A DNA stretch of 64,000 nt. Origin: Brevibacillus reuszeri. GTDB lineage: Bacteria > Bacillota > Bacilli > Brevibacillales > Brevibacillaceae. The stretch is from positions 62,001-126,000 of the forward strand of contig NZ_BEXF01000012.1 of NCBI RefSeq assembly GCF_002897295.1, in the 5' to 3' direction. The notes beneath the pieces were generated by a model, which was given only the letters and a program-made list of their open reading frames with translations, did no database searches and had not been told where the DNA came from. Position 1 is the stretch's first letter. Each line of letters starts with the position of its first letter. Positions 9,467 to 19,055 of this stretch are shown one piece after another. The position numbers were made by a program, and so were the translations under genes.

Positions 9467-10017
9467 AGATAAAAGTCACCCCCTTTTCCTGTTCTCGTTA
9501 TGGAATCTCTTAGCTTCGATTTTCCTCTAGAGATGCGTGTTCGAACGGTACTAAGCGGAACACCTAGCTTTTCACTAATTTCTTCATAGCTCATAAATTG
9601 GAGGTATCGCAGTTCCAGGACGATGCGATATTTTGGCTCGAGGGTCATCATCCGGTTTTGCAAATAGGCTCTTTGCTCTTTCGCCAGATACTCTAGTTCA
9701 GGTGTCTGAATCGTAGACAGCTCCACTTCTTCGCTTGTTACTGGGAGAGATCTTTTTCGCTTGCGCAATTCATCGAAGCAATAATTGGTCGCGATCCTGT
9801 ACAACCAGGCGCCAAATGCGAAACTATGGTTGTATTCGCCCAAGTGATAATATACCTTGATGAAAATTTCTTGAGCCATATCCTGCTCATGAAGGGATTG
9901 CCCAACCATTTTGCGGATAAGCAAACGAACTCTCTTGTTATATTTTTGTATGATTTGAGAAAAGGCTTCCTTGTTCCCCTGAAGGACCTCCTCAACAATC
10001 ATCCTATCGTCCTGCAT
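9463..10017 (-). CDS. ECF-type RNA polymerase sigma factor
   Basis: 184 aa, typical ECF length. Region 2 is seen as EQDMAQEIFIKVYYHLGEYN...FGAWLYRIATNYCFDELRKRKR and region 4 as LEPKYRIVLELRYLQFMSYEEISEKLGVPLSTVRTRISRGKSKLR. It directs RNA polymerase to envelope-stress or similar promoters and is controlled by the membrane anti-sigma factor encoded immediately downstream. The ATG is preceded by ATAGGAGGATTAAACAG. Related to the SigM/SigV/SigW group, but the exact class is not assignable by eye. Confidence 0.93.
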   Translation of the reverse strand: MQDDRMIVEEVLQGNKEAFSQIIQKYNKRVRLLIRKMVGQSLHEQDMAQEIFIKVYYHLGEYNHSFAFGAWLYRIATNYCFDELRKRKRSLPVTSEEVELSTIQTPELEYLAKEQRAYLQNRMMTLEPKYRIVLELRYLQFMSYEEISEKLGVPLSTVRTRISRGKSKLRDSITRTGKGGDFYL

Positions 10018-10069
10018 CTGTTTAATCCTCCTATAAGCAAACCTCTTGTCCAGGTCAGTTTCTGAATAA

Positions 10070-10084
10070 GCGACCGCGTTTTAG
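10070..10084 (+). repeat. Interspersed repeat core, partial copy C
   Basis: GCGACCGCGTTTTAG, identical to the core in copy B (63842-63856) and one T longer than copy A (35440-35453). The palindromic half is absent here. Confidence 0.55.
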
Positions 10085-10146
10085 AGGTAGGCTGTTCTTG
10101 TTGAACCAGGATGAGAGTACGAGAAGGGTATACTTTCTGATTCATT

Positions 10147-10181
10147 CAAAAAGGGTCGCTGCGCAGCTATCCGCCTTTTTG
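10147..10181 (-). terminator. Terminator-like hairpin
   Basis: CAAAAAGG and CCTTTTTG arms with an inner GCTGCGCAGC palindrome, upstream of the sigma gene. It could be a second terminator for the SDR transcript or part of a leader. Confidence 0.45.
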
Positions 10182-10280
10182 CTCCTACATCTATAGAGGA
10201 CGGAAAATGATGGGAAAAGATCGCAACTTTTTTCGTTGGTAAGGGAAATCTGGGAAATAATAGCTGTTTATAAATGAAAA

Positions 10281-10308
10281 AAGCTGCCGAGAAATTCTCT
10301 GACAGCTT
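10281..10308 (-). terminator. Terminator after SDR gene
   Basis: AAGCTG...GAGA pairs with TCTC...CAGCTT. On the minus strand a T run follows (A run 10277-10282). It lies 17 bp past the SDR stop. Confidence 0.75.
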
Positions 10309-10324
10309 ATCTATCCACGATTCA

Positions 10325-11020
10325 TTAGTTTACTGGCGGGCATGTGAGCGACTTTCCGTTATCTTCTGAACCCAGCCCAATTATGTAAGGAACTGCAACA
10401 TGGCTCCACGCATCCGGATTCAGTGCAGATGCCACTTCATCCGGCGAGCATGAACGAAGCATGGAAGTATCGATGCTTCCTCCGGGATCTAGTACCACCG
10501 CTGCCATTCCTGCAGGTAATTCTGCGGCAAGCGACTGGGTCAAGCCTTCGATGGCAAACTTGGAAGCACAGTAAGGGGCTAGCATCGCTTCACCATATCT
10601 GCCCCAATAAGAGCTGATATTGACGATAACTCCCCCCAGCCCACGCTGAATCATCTCAGGTAAAAAAGCCCGAGTAACATGGAAAACACCGTTCACATTC
10701 ACATTCATGACTGTGGAAAACTCACTCGCCGTGAGGTTCATGACAGGACTGTTGCGATTCACAATAGAAGCGTTGTTAATCAGCAAATCAGGAACACCAG
10801 CTTCAGCAAAGACATGCTCTGCCCATTTTTTTACCTGTTCCCAATCCGCTACATCGACTACCGCAAAATCATGCTTATCTCCGAATTGGCTGCGAAGTCT
10901 CATCACTTCTTCCTCAGAGCGTCCGCAGCCTGCTACTGTCCAGCCGGTTTCATGGAAGCGATCTACCATCGCCCTGCCCAATCCCTTGGTTACGCCTGTA
11001 ATAACCACAAGCCTACTCAT
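10325..11020 (-). CDS. Short-chain dehydrogenase/reductase (SDR)
   Basis: 231 aa, classical SDR. The cofactor-binding glycine motif TGVTKGLG is at the N-terminus, NNAS follows at about residue 86, and the catalytic Ser and YCASK are present. It would oxidise or reduce an alcohol/carbonyl using NAD(P)H. The C-terminus is shorter than in many SDRs and ends SLTCPPVN. It has its own terminator. Its upstream neighbour, an aldo/keto reductase in the same orientation, is a separate unit. Substrate unknown. Confidence 0.88.
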   Translation of the reverse strand: MSRLVVITGVTKGLGRAMVDRFHETGWTVAGCGRSEEEVMRLRSQFGDKHDFAVVDVADWEQVKKWAEHVFAEAGVPDLLINNASIVNRNSPVMNLTASEFSTVMNVNVNGVFHVTRAFLPEMIQRGLGGVIVNISSYWGRYGEAMLAPYCASKFAIEGLTQSLAAELPAGMAAVVLDPGGSIDTSMLRSCSPDEVASALNPDAWSHVAVPYIIGLGSEDNGKSLTCPPVN

Positions 11021-11075
11021 GTGTATCCCCTCACCTTTTTCTATATATTAAATATTTTAGTATAATAATAGACAG

Positions 11076-11115
11076 AAAAAAAGCCCTCTTTTCCACATTA
11101 ATGGAAAAAGGACTT
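11076..11115 (-). terminator. Terminator after aldo/keto reductase
   Basis: An imperfect stem, AAGCCCTCTTTTCCA against TGGAAAAAGGACTT, is followed on the minus strand by a T run. Confidence 0.75.
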
Positions 11116-11121
11116 ATCCAC

Positions 11122-12012
11122 TCACTTGTCTTGCTGCTTCAGAAAAGGCAGCTCCGGGAGCTGATACCATTCTCCTGACATCCACTCACGAGCTTTCCAG
11201 CGAAGGACATCCGGGCGAACCAATGGCATGATTTCGCGGAACAGCTCCACCCGTTCAATATCTGTCATCGGCACGAATGCATTTGCAGCAGCAAGATCGG
11301 CTTCTAGCTCCTCCATTTTGCTGACACCCAAAATAGATGTCGCAACTGGGAGGCTCCATGTATACCGAAGCGCTTGCTCTGTCCACGGAGCCAGCTTTCC
11401 AAGCCCCATCACCTTCATTCCGATAACAGCAACACCATTCTCTACGGCTTGCGGTACAAAATCGTGAGCGAAGCTGTAAATAAAGTGATCGAGGGCAGAA
11501 AGAGCTACCAACGCACTGTCGAACGGATAACGGCGAATGGCTTCTGCCAAAAGACGCGGGTCCGTATGACCGCTGATGCTGATTTTTTTGATCAGCCCTT
11601 GCTCCTTTGCTTCCAGCATGGCTTCAAGCGCCCCGCCCTTGGCAAAAATCGCTTCCAAATCGTGTGGCTGCATAATGTTGTGCATGCGCCATTCATTGAC
11701 ATAGTCAGTCTGGAGTCGTTTAAGGCTGCCCTCCAAATCCTTGAGTGCCAGATCACGCGTCCTGCCACCAGTTTTCGTTGCAATCCATACCTTGTCACGC
11801 AAGCCCTTTAGTCCAAGACCAACACGTGTTTCCGACTGGCCATCACTATAGCTGGGAGCTGTATCAAAATAGTTGACGCCTGCTTCCACGGCATGGCGAA
11901 TAATGGCGACCGCCTCGTCCTCTGTGCAGTCATGCTCATCAACAATTCGCTGGGCCCCGAACCCAAGTATTGAGACCTGATGGGGGTCACGTCCAAATGA
12001 ACGAGTTTTCAT
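11122..12012 (-). CDS. Aldo/keto reductase
   Basis: 296 aa, TIM-barrel AKR. The catalytic Asp and Tyr are in NYFDTAPSYSDG, the Lys in WIATKTGGR, and His in WRMHNI. GVSK near the C-terminus matches the NADPH-binding region. It probably reduces aldehydes or ketones. GGAGG lies upstream of the ATG. Single gene with its own terminator; physiological substrate unknown. Confidence 0.88.
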   Translation of the reverse strand: MKTRSFGRDPHQVSILGFGAQRIVDEHDCTEDEAVAIIRHAVEAGVNYFDTAPSYSDGQSETRVGLGLKGLRDKVWIATKTGGRTRDLALKDLEGSLKRLQTDYVNEWRMHNIMQPHDLEAIFAKGGALEAMLEAKEQGLIKKISISGHTDPRLLAEAIRRYPFDSALVALSALDHFIYSFAHDFVPQAVENGVAVIGMKVMGLGKLAPWTEQALRYTWSLPVATSILGVSKMEELEADLAAANAFVPMTDIERVELFREIMPLVRPDVLRWKAREWMSGEWYQLPELPFLKQQDK

Positions 12013-12038
12013 CCTGGTTCTACCTCCTATCTGACAAA

Positions 12039-12064
12039 CAAGACGCCCGTTTCCGAGCGTCTTG
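12039..12064 (-). terminator. Hairpin after bacilliredoxin gene
   Basis: CAAGACGC and GCGTCTTG form a perfect 8-bp stem 17 bp after the stop. The following T tract is weak (TGTTTGTC), so termination is likely but not certain. Confidence 0.55.
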
Positions 12065-12081
12065 GTGTACGTTCTATTCGA

Positions 12082-12513
12082 TTACTCGCTGTACTTCTCG
12101 TAAGCACTGGTCAACAGGTTGGCGATCGTTTGCAGATCGTTGTTCTCAATCTGGTGACGCTCGATCATCGTCATGATCTTGCCATCCTTCATGATCGCAA
12201 AGGACGGGGAAGATGGTGCATAGCCTTCGAAATACTCACGAGCTTTTGCAGTAGCTTCTTTGTCTTGTCCAGCAAATACAGTGAAGATATGGTCTGGCTT
12301 TGTGGAGTGATTCAGGGAATGAACAACCGCTGGACGAGCAAGACCTGCTGCACAGCCACAAACGGAGTTCACTACAACCAGAGACAAGCCTTTTTGGTTA
12401 GGCAGTGTTTGCTCTACCTCTTCTGCAGTGCGAAGCTCTTGGAATCCGTTGCGAGTCAACTCATCACGCATCGGTTGGATCACTTGGCTCATATATGCTT
12501 CATATGACATCAT
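12082..12513 (-). CDS. Bacilliredoxin, BrxA/BrxB family
   Basis: 143 aa, the family length. It holds the invariant VNSVCGCAAGLARPA with the redox motif Cys52-Gly-Cys54, followed by HTVFAGQDKEATA-type and PSSPSFAIMKDG segments. In Bacillus these thioredoxin-fold proteins remove bacillithiol from S-bacillithiolated proteins after oxidative stress. The C-terminal half is closer to YqiW (BrxB) than YphP (BrxA), from memory of the two. Start ATG-ATG, so the first Met may be 12513 or 12510. Confidence 0.93.
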   Translation of the reverse strand: MMSYEAYMSQVIQPMRDELTRNGFQELRTAEEVEQTLPNQKGLSLVVVNSVCGCAAGLARPAVVHSLNHSTKPDHIFTVFAGQDKEATAKAREYFEGYAPSSPSFAIMKDGKIMTMIERHQIENNDLQTIANLLTSAYEKYSE

Positions 12514-12600
12514 TGGGCAACCTCTCCTTTATCTAACGTATTTCAATACGTATATTATACCCCGATTATGCCTGTTGGAGAATCAGCAAGTGCGCCTCGG

Positions 12601-14253
12601 CTACACTTCCATCAAAATCGTCAGGATCATCGGATTACGGCCTGTCTTCTCGTAAATAAATGGCTTAATAACCTCGTTGATTTGCGATTTCAGCTCAGAC
12701 CACTCTTTGATTTTCTTTTCCAGTGCTTCTTGCAGTCGTTGACGGACGAGCATAGTCGCTTCCTGGATGAGAGACTCGGACCCGCGCACGTAGACGAAGC
12801 CACGGCTCACGATATCTGGACCAGTCAAGATTTTGAAGTTTTTCATGTCCAGGCTGACAACAACTACCATGAGGCCGTCCTCAGCCAAATGCTTGCGGTC
12901 GCGGAGCACGATGTTTCCAACATCGCCTACACCGCTGCCGTCAATCAGGACGATACCCGCTTGTACTTTACCGAGCCATGCCTTTTCGCGATTGCAGTTC
13001 AGTACGTCGCCGTTATCCATGATAAAGATGTTGCTCTCCTCAATTCCCACCTGCTGAGCCAGCTTGGAGTGCGTCTTGAGCATCCGGTATTCGCCGTGAA
13101 TCGGAATGAAATACTTCGGACGGATAAAGTTAAGCATCAGCTTCAGCTCTTCACTGCTGCCGTGTCCTGATGCATGGATGTCAAATACATGACTGAGTAC
13201 TACGTTTGCACCTGCGCGATACAGCTTGTCAATCGTCCGACTCACATTGATCGTATTTCCAGGGATCGGAGACGCGGAGATGATGACCGTATCTTCCGGA
13301 TAGATCGAAACCGTACGGTGCGAACCGGATGCAATACGCGTCAGCGCAGCCATTGGCTCACCCTGGCTGCCTGTGCAAATAATCAGCACTTGGTTATCCG
13401 CATAGTTGTCGATGTGCTTGATGTCGATCAGCATGCCCTCAGGCATCTGGATGTAGCCTAATTCTTGTCCAATCAAAAATACCTTTTCCATGCTGCGACC
13501 GATTACCGCTACTTTGCGGTTGCACTGCTCAGCCGCATCCACTACTTGCTGCAGACGGTGCACGTTGGATGCAAAGGTAGCAAGAATGATACGACCGCGT
13601 GCTTTACGGACAACATCGAGAATGCCTTCGCCGACAGTTCGCTCTGACATGGTAAAGCCAGGACGCTCACTGTTCGTACTGTCAGAGAGCAGTGCCAATA
13701 CGTCGCCGCTTGCACCAATTTTGGCAATTTTACCGTACTCCGTTGTTTGTCCTACTGGTGTCATATCAAATTTGAAGTCACCCGTATGAATGACCATACC
13801 CTCTGGCGTGTGCAGTACAACCCCAAAGGAATCTGGAATACTGTGATTCGTACGGAAGAATGTCGCCTTCAACCGGTTGAAGGGAATTTCCGTGTCTTCC
13901 GATACCGGAATCATTTTTACATCGTTTTGCATTTTGTGCTCTTCCAGCTTCGCCTTGACCAAGCCCAGGGTCAGACGACCACCGTAGATCGGCACTTTGA
14001 TTTGGCGCATAATATAAGGAATCGCCCCAATATGATCCTCATGTCCGTGCGTCAATAGCAGTGCCTTGATTTTATGTTGGTTATCCACCAAATAGGATAC
14101 ATCCGGAATAACCAAATCAATGCCGAACATTTCATTCTCAGGGAATTTAACCCCGCAATCAATGATAATAATCTCATCTTCATACTCGACGCAGTACATA
14201 TTTTTTCCGATCTCGCCGAGGCCGCCCATCGCGAAAATCTTAACGTCGCCCAA
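12601..14253 (-). CDS. rnjA: Ribonuclease J1 (beta-CASP 5'-3' exo/endoribonuclease)
   Basis: 550 aa from a TTG start at 14253. AGGAGG at 14261-14266 is 7 bases before it. An ATG at 14274 is in frame but would put that Shine-Dalgarno inside the gene. The metallo-beta-lactamase motif HGHEDH is intact (RNase J2 of B. subtilis has a degenerate version), later motifs are FKFDMTPVG, STNSERPG and SGHGS, and the protein ends RNPMILTILMEV as in RNase J. It degrades and matures mRNA and rRNA in the degradosome-like network. Confidence 0.9.
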   Translation of the reverse strand: MGDVKIFAMGGLGEIGKNMYCVEYEDEIIIIDCGVKFPENEMFGIDLVIPDVSYLVDNQHKIKALLLTHGHEDHIGAIPYIMRQIKVPIYGGRLTLGLVKAKLEEHKMQNDVKMIPVSEDTEIPFNRLKATFFRTNHSIPDSFGVVLHTPEGMVIHTGDFKFDMTPVGQTTEYGKIAKIGASGDVLALLSDSTNSERPGFTMSERTVGEGILDVVRKARGRIILATFASNVHRLQQVVDAAEQCNRKVAVIGRSMEKVFLIGQELGYIQMPEGMLIDIKHIDNYADNQVLIICTGSQGEPMAALTRIASGSHRTVSIYPEDTVIISASPIPGNTINVSRTIDKLYRAGANVVLSHVFDIHASGHGSSEELKLMLNFIRPKYFIPIHGEYRMLKTHSKLAQQVGIEESNIFIMDNGDVLNCNREKAWLGKVQAGIVLIDGSGVGDVGNIVLRDRKHLAEDGLMVVVVSLDMKNFKILTGPDIVSRGFVYVRGSESLIQEATMLVRQRLQEALEKKIKEWSELKSQINEVIKPFIYEKTGRNPMILTILMEV

Positions 14254-14532
14254 TCTCTTTCCTCCTAACTTCATCGTGCATGATTTTTTTGGGGAACCCG
14301 AACCAAGCATGCCATTCTTATTGTAACACAACGCGAGGCGTTCGTTTCATCCAGTCTCACCATTCTACACATATTAAGTAATTGGTATTTATTATCGACT
14401 GGAAAATTGTACCTAACCGAAGAGGTGAAAAGCAAGCTGGCACGCTGTCAGAACCGACCAGCTGGACTTTCGTTGTTTGTGCACACACTACTTTGTAGCG
14501 ATACGATATTTCCTGTGTCGGAGGTGCCCTAC

Positions 14533-14868
14533 ATGTTTGTCTTCCCCAGATTCCCGCGTATCATCTCATTTGCTTCGGTCCTGATCGTTTTTCTGATGAG
14601 CTTGTCTTTTGCTCCACCTGCCGATGCTCAGCCCCCTTATGCCAAATGGGGCAGAATCGCCATGCAGCAAACAAAGCAAAAGTATCCTCACGCTCAAATC
14701 GTTGATTATTTGCACGTCGGACGCATAAAGAAAACGCCCACCACGTCTGAGGAGACGTTTAAGCTCTTGCTCCAGAAGGGCAATCGCAGGTGGGCGCTAC
14801 TCGTTCATATTGAATTTGAAACCAAAACGGAAAAAATGGTGCGTATCACTTACGAAGAAACACGCTGA
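14533..14868 (+). CDS. Secreted DUF3889-type protein (YqzG-like)
   Basis: 111 aa from the ATG at 14533, chosen for GGAGGT 7 bases upstream; a longer in-frame reading has no good RBS. The N-terminus is a signal peptide ending in ADA, so cleavage would leave QPPYAKWGRIAMQQTKQKYP. The mature part of about 75 residues matches the small DUF3889 family of Bacillales, function unknown. It ends one base before the convergent SCO gene. The call comes from pattern memory. Confidence 0.75.
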   Translation: MFVFPRFPRIISFASVLIVFLMSLSFAPPADAQPPYAKWGRIAMQQTKQKYPHAQIVDYLHVGRIKKTPTTSEETFKLLLQKGNRRWALLVHIEFETKTEKMVRITYEETR

Positions 14869-14869
14869 G

Positions 14870-15496
14870 CTAGTCGGCTAGCTGTACCATTTCTTTCATC
14901 ATCTGATCCATGTCCATATCGGCTGCCATCCCGTACGCGCGACGCATGTTTCCGTCACCATCGACGAGGAACATGCGAGCAGTATGGGCGATCGTGCCAT
15001 CTGGCTGCTTCAAAACAGCAATTCCGAAGTCCTTGGTCACTTTTTCTACAGCCTGTGCATCCCCACGCAGGAACTGCCAGCCGCTTTGGTCGGCTTTAAA
15101 TTTATCCGCGTATTGCTGCAAGACCTCAGCTGTATCGAAATCAGGATCAAACGTAATGGAGATGAATTCTACTTTGTTTCCGAACAGGTTCTTTTCTTTT
15201 AGCTGATCCTGCAGCTTAGACATGTTGTAGGTAGTCGCCGGACAAATATCGGGACAATTGGTAAACATAAATTCAACCAAGCGGACCTTCCCTTTTCCTT
15301 CTGAAAAAGTAAAGGCAGACCCGTTGCTGTTATCCAAGGAAAAGTCCTGGATCGGCTTCATAACGGGAATTTGCTCTCTCGCCATGTATTTGTAGCCCAA
15401 CACGCCAACGATTGCCAGAATAATAATTCCTGCCAACACAGTAAACCAGTGCTTTTGCAGCCCGGACGCCTGTTGTTGCTGTGCGCCTTCACTCAC
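14870..15496 (-). CDS. SCO1/SenC family copper chaperone/thioredoxin-like protein
   Basis: 208 aa. A membrane anchor (about residues 18-38) is followed by the extracytoplasmic thioredoxin fold. The metal-binding Cys81-x3-Cys85-Pro (TNCPDICP) and the later His in IAHTARMFLVDG are present. Such proteins insert copper into the CuA site of cytochrome c oxidase subunit II or act as thiol redox proteins. The start is a GTG with GGGGAGGAAGC upstream. Rhodanese and small membrane protein genes follow upstream in the same orientation. Confidence 0.92.
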   Translation of the reverse strand: MSEGAQQQQASGLQKHWFTVLAGIIILAIVGVLGYKYMAREQIPVMKPIQDFSLDNSNGSAFTFSEGKGKVRLVEFMFTNCPDICPATTYNMSKLQDQLKEKNLFGNKVEFISITFDPDFDTAEVLQQYADKFKADQSGWQFLRGDAQAVEKVTKDFGIAVLKQPDGTIAHTARMFLVDGDGNMRRAYGMAADMDMDQMMKEMVQLAD

Positions 15497-15542
15497 GAAT
15501 GCTTCCTCCCCTGCTTTCCCAAGCGTTTTTCTCTATATGTGC

Positions 15543-15857
15543 CTATTCCTTCTCACCAGGCCATGCCAGCATTCCGCCTACCATGTTAGCCACGTCATAT
15601 CCTTGTGCACTCAAATATTCCGTAGCTGAGTGACTGCGTGCACCGCTGCGGCACACCATCACAATCGGAGTGTCTTTATCCAGTTCCTCTAGTCGATGCG
15701 GTAAAAAACCAAGCGGGATGAGCTTTGCCTGTTTAATGTGACCAGAATTCCACTCCTCCAGCTCGCGTACGTCGATCACTTGTACATTTTCATTTGCCTC
15801 CAGCTTCTCCAAAAGCTGCTGAGGTGTAATTTCCTTTACGCTATTTTCCATGGTCAT
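15543..15857 (-). CDS. Rhodanese-like domain protein
   Basis: 104 aa, one rhodanese domain. The active-site loop is CRSGAR with Cys69, and the typical VIDVRELEEWNSGHI lies near the N-terminus. It probably carries persulfide sulfur in the cytoplasm. There are two possible starts (15857 and 15851), both within reach of AGGAGG. It lies 46 bp before the SCO gene and may be cotranscribed with it. The exact sulfur acceptor is unknown. Confidence 0.9.
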   Translation of the reverse strand: MTMENSVKEITPQQLLEKLEANENVQVIDVRELEEWNSGHIKQAKLIPLGFLPHRLEELDKDTPIVMVCRSGARSHSATEYLSAQGYDVANMVGGMLAWPGEKE

Positions 15858-15979
15858 TTATCCTCCTATATGTACATTACACGCATCATGATCAACTCTC
15901 ATCATATCATACGGAATTACTCATTTCTAACGGGTCCCACAGCGGAAAGTGAACGTCCAAAGGCAATTTTGTGACGTTT

Positions 15980-16219
15980 CTATATCTTCCCCTCACGAAT
16001 CCATGTCACGATGCGAAACGTACCGTAGAGGGATGCCAGCAGCAGACAGACGAGCATAAACATCCATTTGCCAAACTCGTTGATTTCTTTGAGTCCGCTT
16101 CCGTTTTCGATGACAAACATACCGTAGTAGATGACTAGTCCATAACAAAACAGGTTTACAACGATCAACGCGATTCTCTTGGCTAATTTCTGTTGGTTTG
16201 TTGTAGGTTCATCTTGCAT
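15980..16219 (-). CDS. Small membrane protein of unknown function
   Basis: 79 aa from the ATG at 16219, which has AGGAGG 8 bases upstream; a longer reading to 16249 lacks one. Two hydrophobic segments are seen (about residues 13-35 and 47-65), with a basic end TWIREGKI. I do not recognise the family. It lies upstream of the rhodanese and SCO genes in the same direction, separated by about 120 bp. Confidence 0.7.
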   Translation of the reverse strand: MQDEPTTNQQKLAKRIALIVVNLFCYGLVIYYGMFVIENGSGLKEINEFGKWMFMLVCLLLASLYGTFRIVTWIREGKI

Positions 16220-16290
16220 TCTCCATTCCTCCTCCCGTGTCAGACACAAAAATATCCTCTATTCCACCCTGATAACTTTCCATTTATGGA

Positions 16291-16320
16291 TTGACAGCCA
16301 TGCATTGTTTTTCATACAAT
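16291..16320 (+). promoter_or_regulatory. SigA-type promoter of the metY riboswitch transcript
   Basis: -35 TTGACA (16291-16296) and -10 TACAAT (16315-16320), 18-bp spacer. The start would fall about 20 bases before the SAM aptamer. Confidence 0.85.
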
Positions 16321-16344
16321 TGTGACAACAATAACTAACACACA

Positions 16345-17850
<1,506 letters not shown>

Positions 17851-17864
17851 TTGGACACCACCCC

Positions 17865-17903
17865 AAAAGCACGTAACTCGTTAAGAGAGTTACGTGCTTT
17901 TTC
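17865..17903 (+). terminator. Terminator after metY
   Basis: AAAAGCACGTAACTC and GAGTTACGTGCTTTT form a perfect 15-bp stem followed by TTC-rich sequence. Confidence 0.92.
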
Positions 17904-17932
17904 ATGTGCGCTTCGATTGAATTCGAAAAATC

Positions 17933-17961
17933 TTGAATATCACATTCGAATATTTTATAAT
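17933..17961 (+). promoter_or_regulatory. Promoter with candidate operator, ArsR/MFS operon
   Basis: -35 TTGAAT (17933-17938) and -10 TATAAT (17956-17961), 17-bp spacer. ATTCGAA occurs upstream of the -35 and again inside the spacer, so these TTCGAA boxes are candidate autoregulator sites. Confidence 0.75.
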
Positions 17962-17996
17962 AACCCTATCATTCCATTTGGAAAGGGTATCCAGAT

Positions 17997-19055
17997 ATGA
18001 ATCTATTAAATATTGGCACGGATCGCACAACCTATCATGTCGAGCTGTCGTTTTCCCCCCTTTTTGAAGCTGCGCTCGGTATTGCGGCTGTCACTTATGA
18101 TGACATTCGACCAACACTGGAGCAGCCCGCAGAGTATTGGCAACAACTTATGGACGAGCTTGATCCCGTCACCCTGCGCGAATTGGACTATGCCAAACAA
18201 AACAACACGTGGAAAACCTTGTTGCAGTTCTTGCATCAGCACTCCTTTTCTGACCTGTCCGCCTTTCTCTCCTACGTCAAAGAGTTGCCATCGGAAGAGC
18301 TTCTTTATCAGGCTCTTCCCTATTTGGGCGAGGAGCTGCAAGCCCTGCGTCAGAAAGCTGCACGTGGAAGTGACGCGGCCAATTACGCACTCCAGAATGC
18401 CTGTCGCTCTCATCTCTTTTTCCCTGCCTATATCGCTCACATTGGCTCCACCGAGCCGGAGAAGCTGCGCAGCCACTTGCTGCTTCTGATGGAGGGCTGG
18501 TACAACACACATGTGAAGCCGCGGGAAGCTGAAATCAGCAGCATTCTGGAGCGTGACTGCGCACATAAAAAAGCGATGCAGGAAAGGCTTTCTGCTGAAG
18601 CTTTTGTCGAATGGGCGACACATGGCAGCTATCCGCCGGAACCCGCTATTACCCGTGTTCTGCTCATCCCGCACATCATATACCGCCCTTGGACCATTCA
18701 CGCCAATGACGCGGGGACCAAGATTTTTTACTATCCGGTAGCTGACGAGAGCATGCATGACACTCTGGACCCGTATCGTCCATCCCAGACTCTGGTGCAA
18801 ACGTTGAAGGTGCTGGGAGATGAGTACCGCCTGCGCCTGGTCAAAATGCTTTCGGAAAAAGAGATGAGTCTGCAAGAAATGACTGAGCGATTAGGCGTTG
18901 CCAAATCAACTGTCCATCACCATCTGTCTCTTTTGCGCTCTGCACACCTCGTCGAGGGAAAAGGGAACAAATACAGATTCAAGCGCAAAGCATTGGATAA
19001 AATGCCCGTCCTGCTGCAGCAATTTTTGGGGGATATGCCCGATGATAACTGCTGA
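17997..19055 (+). CDS. Long ArsR-type (C-terminal winged helix) transcriptional regulator
   Basis: 352 aa. The winged-helix domain is at the C-terminus (LKVLGDEYRLRLVKMLSEKE...LGVAKSTVHHHLSLLRSAHLV), after about 260 residues of ligand-binding-type sequence with no motif I recognise. It overlaps the MFS gene by 14 bp, so it most likely controls that pump. A second protein of the same design lies at 23996. ArsR-type repressors usually dissociate from DNA when the effector binds; the effector is unknown here. Confidence 0.82.
   Translation: MNLLNIGTDRTTYHVELSFSPLFEAALGIAAVTYDDIRPTLEQPAEYWQQLMDELDPVTLRELDYAKQNNTWKTLLQFLHQHSFSDLSAFLSYVKELPSEELLYQALPYLGEELQALRQKAARGSDAANYALQNACRSHLFFPAYIAHIGSTEPEKLRSHLLLLMEGWYNTHVKPREAEISSILERDCAHKKAMQERLSAEAFVEWATHGSYPPEPAITRVLLIPHIIYRPWTIHANDAGTKIFYYPVADESMHDTLDPYRPSQTLVQTLKVLGDEYRLRLVKMLSEKEMSLQEMTERLGVAKSTVHHHLSLLRSAHLVEGKGNKYRFKRKALDKMPVLLQQFLGDMPDDNC

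Larger units (their letters stand above)
10018..10324. other. Intergenic region between sigma gene and SDR
   Basis: No gene seen. It holds a 15-base copy of the interspersed repeat core (10070-10084), an inverted repeat resembling a terminator (10147-10181) and the SDR terminator (10281-10308). The sigma-gene promoter must lie here, but I could not identify it convincingly. Confidence 0.6.

Noticed and set aside
10185..10260. Possible ECF-type promoter for sigma-factor autoregulation (GCAAC- and CGTC-like strings)
   Set aside because: Spacing and orientation of the strings do not fit an ECF -35/-10 pair; not supported.
18006..18875. A 289-codon minus-strand frame
   Set aside because: It lies opposite the regulator gene with a clear winged helix; product looks random and it lacks an RBS.
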